Shown here: positions 1-4,643 of the stretch, in pieces
How positions within the stretch are numbered: the stretch's first letter is position 1
Layout of the letters: every line of letters starts with the position of its first letter
DNA from: Xanthobacteraceae bacterium
GTDB lineage: Bacteria; Pseudomonadota; Alphaproteobacteria; Rhizobiales; Xanthobacteraceae
Length of the DNA: 7,153 nucleotides
Direction: 5' to 3'
NCBI GenBank assembly: GCA_030037185.1
Contig: JASHRR010001318.1
Location: 1-7,153 of the forward strand
Notes under the pieces: model-generated
What the model saw: only the letters and a program-made list of their open reading frames with translations
Databases searched by the model: none
What the model was told of the DNA's origin: nothing
Position numbers and translations under genes: made by a program

Positions 1-873
1 CTTCTGATCCCGCTCTATTGGGGCGCGACCGCTGTGTTGATGCGCCCTGCGCCGCTTCCCGAGCTGGTGCTGCGCACGATGGCGGCCGCCAACGTGACCA
101 AGCTCATCACCGTGCCGACAGTGCTAAAGAATATTCTCGAGCACCTCCGGCAATCTGGCACCAGGCCGAATTTTCCGGCGCTCGATTTCGTCGCCAGCGC
201 CTCGGAGAAAATTCCGCCGGAAATCTTTGCTCGCTTTCACGAGCAGTTTGGCGTCGAGCTGTTCGACTCGATCGGCAGCTCGGAGATCACCTACGAGTGG
301 ATCGCCAACCGCCAGAAGGAATTCAAGCGCGGCAGCCTCGGCAAGCCGGTGTTCGGCTATGAGGTCCGCCTCATGTCGGCCGACCATCGCGACGTGACAG
401 AGCCTAACGTGCCCGGCGAAGCCTGGATCAAAAGCAAGACCGCGTGCTTCTTCTATTGGCGCAAATACGACAAATCGCGTGAGACGTTCATCGGCGAATG
501 GACACGGACCGGCGACAATCTCCATTTCGACGAGGAGGGCTTCTTCTGGTTCTCGGGCCGCAACGACGACATGTTCAAGGTCAAGGGCCTGTGGGTCACG
601 CCGATCGAGATCGAGGCGGCGCTCACCGCCCACCCCGCCGTACACGAGGCTGCGGTGGTGTCGTTCACGGATCGGGATGGATTCACAAAGCCCAAGGCCT
701 ATTTGGTGCTGCGACAGGGCTACGCGCAAAGCGACGCGCTGACGGTCGAGCTTTGCGAGGCGGTGCGTCCGCTCGGCGGCTACAAGGTGCCGGAGCGATA
801 TGAATTCATCGCGGAATTGCCGCGCACCACGCTGATGAAGATCGACCGGCGGGCCTTGCGCCAGCGGGGATGA
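1..873 (+). CDS. Acyl-CoA ligase, benzoate-CoA ligase type (C-terminal part; 5' end outside window)
   Basis: AMP-forming (ANL superfamily) ligase that would activate a carboxylic acid, probably aromatic, to its CoA thioester in the cytoplasm through an acyl-adenylate. The frame is open from base 1, so the gene starts upstream; 290 residues of an expected 500-550 are visible. Numbering from the first visible residue, the sequence shows the A5-type motif DSIGSSE (89-95; benzoate-CoA ligases have D-G-I-G-S-T-E), a GKPVFGYEVRL segment (114-124), the A7 motif WTRTGDN (167-173), and the A8 hinge GRNDDMFKVKGLWVTPIEIE (186-205), after which the mobile C-terminal domain begins. The catalytic A10 lysine is K280 in PRTTLMKIDRR, so the C-terminal half looks functional. 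In many relatives this loop reads PRTxTGKIxR; here L-M replaces T-G. The family is clear. Benzoate, hydroxybenzoate, aminobenzoate or another ring acid cannot be told apart, because most of the acyl pocket lies in the missing part. Confidence 0.9.
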   Translation, partial: LLIPLYWGATAVLMRPAPLPELVLRTMAAANVTKLITVPTVLKNILEHLRQSGTRPNFPALDFVASASEKIPPEIFARFHEQFGVELFDSIGSSEITYEWIANRQKEFKRGSLGKPVFGYEVRLMSADHRDVTEPNVPGEAWIKSKTACFFYWRKYDKSRETFIGEWTRTGDNLHFDEEGFFWFSGRNDDMFKVKGLWVTPIEIEAALTAHPAVHEAAVVSFTDRDGFTKPKAYLVLRQGYAQSDALTVELCEAVRPLGGYKVPERYEFIAELPRTTLMKIDRRALRQRG

Positions 874-1119
874 TGGATCGACGGTGTGTCGGTAATCTTT
901 TAATAACGGCGAGCGCCGGCCAGAGCCCGGTACCGATAAGTTTGATCGCCTCCCCGCTGTGGGTCGCGGGATGCAGGTCGTCGTTGTGGCTGCGGCCGAG
1001 AAAGACCTCCGATGCCCAGGACAATTCGGATGACGCCAATAACTGACGTTTGCGGCTCGCCTCTCTCCTCGACAGCCACCTTGTGGAACGCCGGGAATTC
1101 ATCGTCCCTACAGGTCGTG

Positions 1120-1147
1120 GCTCATGGCAGTTTGGCTTGCCATGAGC
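1120..1147. repeat. Perfect 10-bp inverted repeat upstream of the GST gene
   Basis: The arms GCTCATGGCA (1120-1129) and TGCCATGAGC (1138-1147) are exact reverse complements separated by 8 bp, with one further G-T pair at the inner edge. No T-run follows on either side, so a classical intrinsic terminator is unlikely. It could be an operator half-site pair or an RNA hairpin 190 bp upstream of the GST start. The repeat itself is certain; any function is inferred. Confidence 0.6.
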
Positions 1148-1322
1148 GCCGGACGCCTAGAGCAAGGCCTGGCGGATCGCGTCCTCCCTCGCCGGCAGAT
1201 GAGCTATGATCGGCGCATGCCTGCAACGCCAAAACTTGGCGCGCGGTCGAGTTGCAAGTTCGGCGAAATCGTCCGATATCAGCCGCCGGTACGGAGCCGC
1301 AGCAATGGCGAAGGCGCAAAAC

Positions 1323-1329
1323 GGAAGGA
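1323..1329 (+). promoter_or_regulatory. Ribosome binding site of the GST gene
   Basis: GGAAGGA lies 9 nt before the ATG at 1339. It is a good purine-rich Shine-Dalgarno sequence and fixes this start. Confidence 0.7.
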
Positions 1330-1338
1330 ACGCGTTAG

Positions 1339-2052
1339 ATGATTGAGGTGCATTACTGGACGACGCCCAACGGTCATAAGGTGACGATTTTTCTCGAAGA
1401 GGCCGGATTGCCGTATAATATTTTCCCCGTGAACATCGGCAAGGGAGAACAATTCCAGCGCGCGTTCCTGGAGGTATCTCCCAATAACCGGATCCCCGCC
1501 ATCGTCGATCACGATCCGGCAGGCGGCGGCGCGGCGATCTCGGTGTTCGAATCGGGCGCTATCCTGCTCTATCTCGCAGAGAAGACCGGGCGGTTCATCG
1601 CAAAGGATCTTCGGGGCCGGGTGCAAACGCTTGAATGGCTGTTCTGGCAGATGGGCAATCTCGGCCCGATGTCCGGGCAGAACAATCATTTCAGCCATTA
1701 CGCGGTCGACAAGCTGCCCTACGCGATCGAGCGCTATCGCAACGAAGTGAACCGGCTCTACGGCGTGCTCGACCGCCGCCTCGCGGACCGGCCTTACCTC
1801 GCCGGCGACTATTCCATCGCTGACATGGCGAGCTATCCATGGGTCCTGCCGCACGAGCGGCAGGGCCAAAACATTGCGGATTTTCCCAATGTCAAGCGCT
1901 GGCTCGACGCCATCGCGGCGCGGCCTGCGGTGGTGCGCGCCTATGCGCTCGTCAACGACATCAACCCGAATCAGGGCGGCATCCGCACCGCGGAGGAACG
2001 CGCGATCCTGTTCGGCCAGACCGCAGTGTCGGTACGGGCGGCGGTTCGCTGA
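1339..2052 (+). CDS. yfcG: Glutathione S-transferase, YfcG-like (Nu class) disulfide-bond reductase
   Basis: Cytoplasmic glutathione-binding protein of 237 aa. The thioredoxin-fold N-terminal domain (about 1-85) contains TTPNGHK (8-14), the stretch where YfcG uses Thr9 and Asn11 next to bound glutathione disulfide; both are present. SPNNRIPAIVDH (47-58) carries the cis-proline P54, and VFESGAILLYLAEKTG (69-84) supplies the Glu71-Ser72 pair that holds the gamma-glutamyl group. The helical domain includes LEWLFWQMGNLGPMSGQNNHF (from residue 98) and the N-capping box SIAD (159-162). There is no cysteine in the chain, which agrees with the YfcG mechanism: disulfide reduction using glutathione without a protein thiol. 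The C-terminus after about residue 205 extends past the common core with a polar tail. The gene faces the MFS gene tail to tail. Its likely role is glutathione-dependent disulfide or hydroperoxide reduction; a link to the neighbouring catabolic genes is only contextual. Confidence 0.92.
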   Translation: MIEVHYWTTPNGHKVTIFLEEAGLPYNIFPVNIGKGEQFQRAFLEVSPNNRIPAIVDHDPAGGGAAISVFESGAILLYLAEKTGRFIAKDLRGRVQTLEWLFWQMGNLGPMSGQNNHFSHYAVDKLPYAIERYRNEVNRLYGVLDRRLADRPYLAGDYSIADMASYPWVLPHERQGQNIADFPNVKRWLDAIAARPAVVRAYALVNDINPNQGGIRTAEERAILFGQTAVSVRAAVR

Positions 2053-2132
2053 TCGGTCTTGGAGCGCGGGGCGTCCCGCCCCCGCCTGCCGGTCCGCGGT
2101 GGCGGTTGCGAGATCCCGGGGCGGCGGGGCGG
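2053..2132. other. 80-bp GC-rich spacer between convergent genes
   Basis: This separates the stop codons of the GST and MFS genes. It holds a short dyad GCGGG-GCGT-CCCGC (2066-2079), and GCCCCCGCC (2078-2086) can pair with GGCGGGGC (2123-2130) with one bulged C. Such GC-rich pairing could slow polymerase from both sides, but no T-tract follows, so I do not call a terminator. Confidence 0.35.
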
Positions 2133-3365
2133 CTAGGCGATTCCGAAGAGCCGGTGAGGCCGGGCGGGCTGCCGCAACACCAAGACCACGACGATCGCCA
2201 GGTTGAGCAGATTGGCGCCGATAGCGGCCACGAAGGCCGGCGCATAATATCCGAACCAGTCGTACAGGAATCCGCCCATCCAGGCGCCGGCCGCCATACC
2301 GGAGCCGCTGAACATCAGCAGCGTGGGTACCCGCCAACTTGCGTCGCGGACGGGAAACAGCGCGCGCAACGCGAGCACATAAGCCGGCACCAGGCCGCTG
2401 AAGCCAAGCCCGAAGAACACCGCGACCGTAAACAGTCCGATCTCGTCCTGGGTCATGGTGAAAGCGGTGAGCGCCGCCAACTGGCAAGCCGAACACACAG
2501 CGAGCGTCATCAGTCCGCCGGCTCGATCCGAGAAGGCACCCCAAAGCTGGCGACTTAGAAACCCAGTGCCGAGAATGACCGACAGCATGGCAGCGCCATG
2601 GGACGGCGCAATGCCAAGGTCAGAGCACAACGCCACCAGGTGTCCTTGCGGTAGGGCCATCGGCATGCAGCACAGGAACGAAGCAGCGCACAACAACCCG
2701 TAGACGAGCCCCGGCGGCCAGCCGAGAATGTTGCCGGGTTCGGGGTCGGCGAACTCACCGCTGTGACGGCGCGGAGTCTTGGGCGGGGCGCGCAGAAAAA
2801 TTGCCGCCAGCGGGATGATCGCTGCTATCTCGACCAGCCCGTAGATCCACATGGTCTGCCGCCAGCCTACCGCGGCAACGACGCGCTCGAAGATCGGCGG
2901 CCACACGGCGCCTGCGATATAAGCGCCGCTGGAGATCAGCGCCAATGCCGACCCGCGGTGACGGTCGAACCACTTGCTCACGTAGACGTAGAGCGGCGCA
3001 TTAATGCCACCATTGCCGGTGAGACCGATGAAGAGGCCGTGGCCGATCAGGAGATTCAGTGGTCCTCCGACCGAAGAGATCATCAGGCCGAGGCACACCA
3101 TCGCGGCGCCAAACATCACGGTCCAACGCACGCCGATGCGCTCTGCGATGCGTCCCATCACGATGCCGCCGATGCCGATGCCCACCCAGCCGAGAGCGCC
3201 CGCCAGTGCGGGCGTCTCGCGCGCGCCGCCGAACTCGGTCGCAATCGCTTTGAGCGCAACCGCCGCGACCCATGGCGCGCCGAATGAGAATGCCAGCGTG
3301 ACAAGCGCCACCGTGGCAACCACCCAGGATGTTCGCGTCTCGAGGGTGGCGGCGGGGGAATGCAT
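2133..3365 (-). CDS. MFS transporter, monocarboxylate/oxalate-type
   Basis: Inner-membrane secondary carrier of 410 aa with a 12-helix major facilitator layout. Helices are evident at about 14-34, 55-72, 82-98, 105-128, 140-160 and 172-191, followed by a polar central loop (192-217) and a second half from about 219 to 397. The loop 2-3 signature is GRIAERIGVR (71-80), and a weaker copy, WGAFSDRAGG (275-284), sits at the equivalent place in the second half. GWR at 167-169 and the late segment GFLYDWFGYYAPAF (365-378) recall carriers grouped with monocarboxylate and oxalate/formate transporters. The ATG at 3365 is preferred: GGAG lies 8 nt upstream, and a promoter -10 box overlaps the only longer alternative, a TTG at 3428. 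The carrier probably moves a small organic acid with protons. Direction and substrate cannot be told. It is transcribed away from the binding-protein gene. Confidence 0.85.
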   Translation of the reverse strand: MHSPAATLETRTSWVVATVALVTLAFSFGAPWVAAVALKAIATEFGGARETPALAGALGWVGIGIGGIVMGRIAERIGVRWTVMFGAAMVCLGLMISSVGGPLNLLIGHGLFIGLTGNGGINAPLYVYVSKWFDRHRGSALALISSGAYIAGAVWPPIFERVVAAVGWRQTMWIYGLVEIAAIIPLAAIFLRAPPKTPRRHSGEFADPEPGNILGWPPGLVYGLLCAASFLCCMPMALPQGHLVALCSDLGIAPSHGAAMLSVILGTGFLSRQLWGAFSDRAGGLMTLAVCSACQLAALTAFTMTQDEIGLFTVAVFFGLGFSGLVPAYVLALRALFPVRDASWRVPTLLMFSGSGMAAGAWMGGFLYDWFGYYAPAFVAAIGANLLNLAIVVVLVLRQPARPHRLFGIA

Positions 3366-3373
3366 CACGGCGG

Positions 3374-3377
3374 CTCC
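3374..3377 (-). promoter_or_regulatory. Ribosome binding site of the MFS gene
   Basis: On the minus strand GGAG lies 8 nt before the ATG at 3365. It supports this start over the upstream in-frame TTG. Confidence 0.55.
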
Positions 3378-3427
3378 GGCCGATATTGGGCGGGCGCAGA
3401 TGGGCGCGGCGCCGACCCCGGGGAGCA

Positions 3428-3455
3428 ACTATAAGGCCGGTGCTCACGCCGTCAA
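3428..3455 (-). promoter_or_regulatory. Sigma70-like promoter of the MFS gene
   Basis: Read on the minus strand, a -35 box TTGACG (3455-3450) is followed by a 16-bp spacer and a -10 box TATAGT (3433-3428). Each box differs from the consensus at one base. Transcription would begin near 3421, giving a leader of about 55 nt to the ATG at 3365. This is the best promoter in the window. Confidence 0.6.
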
Positions 3456-3479
3456 AATGCGCTGGGTGTGGGGCTGGGC

Positions 3480-3497
3480 CTCAGTTTTGAAATTGAG
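3480..3497. promoter_or_regulatory. Near-palindrome in the divergent region, candidate operator
   Basis: The arms CTCAGTTT (3480-3487) and AAATTGAG (3490-3497) are reverse complements except for one G/T position, with a 2-bp centre. The site lies between two divergent genes, about 25 bp upstream of the MFS -35 box. Its AT-rich centre in GC-rich DNA suits a dimeric repressor or activator. The regulator is unknown, and none is encoded in the window. Confidence 0.4.
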
Positions 3498-3503
3498 ACT
3501 TCC

Positions 3504-3517
3504 GCAACGCTCGTTGC
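3504..3517. promoter_or_regulatory. 14-bp palindrome in the divergent region, candidate operator
   Basis: GCAACG (3504-3509) and CGTTGC (3512-3517) form a perfect 6-bp dyad around a CT centre. It starts 6 bp after the neighbouring near-palindrome and ends 2 bp before a possible rightward -35 box. A dimeric transcription factor could bind here and govern one or both divergent units; this is inferred from placement. Confidence 0.4.
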
Positions 3518-3519
3518 AT

Positions 3520-3549
3520 TTGACGCCTCCACCATGTGCGCGCGATAGG
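3520..3549 (+). promoter_or_regulatory. Possible promoter of the binding-protein/hydroxylase pair
   Basis: TTGACG (3520-3525) matches five of six -35 bases. An 18-bp spacer leads to GATAGG (3544-3549), a weak -10 with three matches. The expected start of transcription near 3556 would leave a leader of about 58 nt before the ATG at 3614. The weak -10 would fit a promoter that needs an activator. Confidence 0.28.
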
Positions 3550-3604
3550 CATCCGTTGTGTCGGCGGCGGAGGTTGCGTTAAGCTTTTTTCAGCGCTAGC
3601 AGTC

Positions 3605-3609
3605 GAGGA
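3605..3609 (+). promoter_or_regulatory. Ribosome binding site deciding the binding-protein start
   Basis: GAGGA lies 4 nt before the ATG at 3614 (GAGGAAGCG-ATG). The spacing is slightly short, but this is the only good site, and it favours 3614 over the in-frame ATG at 3536. The longer form would place 26 poorly hydrophobic residues before the signal peptide. Confidence 0.55.
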
Positions 3610-3613
3610 AGCG

Positions 3614-4639
3614 ATGACGATCGGGCGGGTCAGTGCGGCATTCGGCTTGCGGACGCATGTCTACCGTGCAGTCGTTTTCGCCATCAGCGTGGTTGGCGTA
3701 ACTGCGCTCGCACAAGGCGTGGCCGCCGCCCAGGCCTATCCGGTGCGTCCGATCACCGTCATCGTGCCATTCGCGGCCGGCGGGCCGACGGACGTATTGG
3801 CGCGCGTGCTCGGCGAGCACATCCGTGCCAGCCTCGGTCAGCCGGTGCTGATCGAGAACGTCACCGGCGCCGGCGGATCGATCGGGGTCGGCCGCGTCGC
3901 GGCTGCAGCGCCCGACGGCTATACCGTCAGCGCTGGTCACTTCGGCACCCACGTCGCCAACGGAGCGATCTATCCCCTGAAATACGATCTTGAGCGCGAC
4001 CTCGATCCGGTGGCACGGCTTCCCAGCAATCCGATGCTGGTGGTGACGCGCAGAGACTTCCCGGCCGCCGATCTCAAGGAACTCGTCGCCTGGCTCAAGG
4101 CCCATCCCGGCAAGGCCACGGCCGGCACCGCAGGTGCCGGCTCGGGCGCGCATATCGCCGGTGCTTTTCTGGCCGATCTCATCGGCGCCCCGCTTCAGTT
4201 TGTACCTTATCGCGGCACTGCTCCGGCGATGCAGGACCTGGTAGCTGGACAGATCGACCTCATTGTCGACCAGGCCGCCAATGCGCTGCCGCAGGTGCGT
4301 CAGAAAAGCGTCAGGGCGCTGGCCGTGACGGCCGCGGCGCGGCTTGCCGTTGCGCCGCAGATTCCGACCGCCGCAGAGGCTGGCCTGCCGGGATTAGAGA
4401 TGGAGCTGTGGAACGGCATGTGGGTGCCCCACGGAACGCCCGCGGGGATTATCGACAAGCTCAACGGCGCCGTCGTAAACGCGCTGGCCGATCCGGCCGT
4501 ACGCGAGAAGCTCGCGACCCTGGGACTCGAGGGCCCGCCGGCCGACCAGCGCACCCCGCAGGCACTGCGCGCCTTTCAAAAGAAAGAAATCGAAAAATGG
4601 TGGCCGATCATCAAGGCGGCGCACATCACCGCGGAATAA
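3614..4639 (+). CDS. Bug/TctC-family periplasmic solute-binding protein
   Basis: Exported binding protein of 341 aa related to TctC of tripartite tricarboxylate transporters. A Sec signal peptide is visible: R12 and R18, a hydrophobic stretch at 19-33, and an AQA signal-peptidase site with probable cleavage after A41, before YPVRPI. The mature protein opens with the family's first strand and ligand loop, ITVIVPFAAGGPTDVLAR (47-64), including the conserved D60 after the GGPT turn. GTAGAGSGAHIAG (171-183), VPYRGTAPAMQDLVAGQID (197-215) and PTAAEAGLPGLE (251-262) are other family landmarks. Mature length, about 300 residues, is normal. Known members bind carboxylates such as citrate, dicarboxylates, aromatic acids and amino acids; the ligand here cannot be predicted. 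No TctA or TctB gene is present, so it is an orphan that must share membrane components or act as a sensor. The stop codon is 4 nt before the hydroxylase start, so co-transcription and coupled translation are likely. Confidence 0.92.
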   Translation: MTIGRVSAAFGLRTHVYRAVVFAISVVGVTALAQGVAAAQAYPVRPITVIVPFAAGGPTDVLARVLGEHIRASLGQPVLIENVTGAGGSIGVGRVAAAAPDGYTVSAGHFGTHVANGAIYPLKYDLERDLDPVARLPSNPMLVVTRRDFPAADLKELVAWLKAHPGKATAGTAGAGSGAHIAGAFLADLIGAPLQFVPYRGTAPAMQDLVAGQIDLIVDQAANALPQVRQKSVRALAVTAAARLAVAPQIPTAAEAGLPGLEMELWNGMWVPHGTPAGIIDKLNGAVVNALADPAVREKLATLGLEGPPADQRTPQALRAFQKKEIEKWWPIIKAAHITAE

Positions 4640-4643
4640 GCGG

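Larger units (their letters stand above)
874..1338. other. 465-bp intergenic stretch without a convincing gene
   Basis: This lies between the acyl-CoA ligase and the GST gene. Short open frames occur on both strands, but none has a good ribosome binding site together with a recognisable protein. The visible content is the inverted repeat at 1120-1147, a TATGAT hexamer at 1205-1210 without a matching -35 box, and the GST ribosome binding site at the right end. A minus-strand frame across roughly 900-1080 has coding-like third positions and could be a gene remnant (see findings). No T-tract terminator follows the ligase stop codon. The size of the gap suggests that the GST gene has its own promoter and is not simply co-transcribed with the ligase. 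Confidence 0.6.

Noticed and set aside
124..729. 201-residue minus-strand open frame opposite the acyl-CoA ligase
   Set aside because: It is antisense to conserved ligase motifs and has no recognisable domain.
907..918. Short dyad CGGC-GAGC-GCCG after the ligase stop as a terminator
   Set aside because: The stem is only 4 bp and no T-run follows on the plus strand; the T-rich stretch lies before it.
1252..1280. Possible GST promoter TTGCAA-N17-GATATC
   Set aside because: Only four of six and three of six bases match; the position is plausible but the match is no better than expected by chance.
1124..1342. Small plus-strand frame whose TGA overlaps the GST ATG, as in a leader peptide
   Set aside because: It begins inside the inverted repeat, has a basic, unconvincing composition and no clear ribosome binding site; the ATGA overlap alone is weak evidence.
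1279..2544. 421-residue open frame on the minus strand across the GST gene and into the MFS gene
   Set aside because: It is arginine- and alanine-rich with no family pattern and is antisense to the well-supported GST. GC-rich coding DNA often leaves such long empty frames on the other strand.
1839..2558. 239-residue plus-strand open frame running out of the GST gene into the MFS gene
   Set aside because: It overlaps two clear genes in other frames and reads as low-complexity G/R/A/P-rich sequence.
3536..3613. Upstream in-frame ATG of the binding protein
   Set aside because: It would add 26 residues before the signal peptide, has no good ribosome binding site and lies next to the possible rightward promoter.
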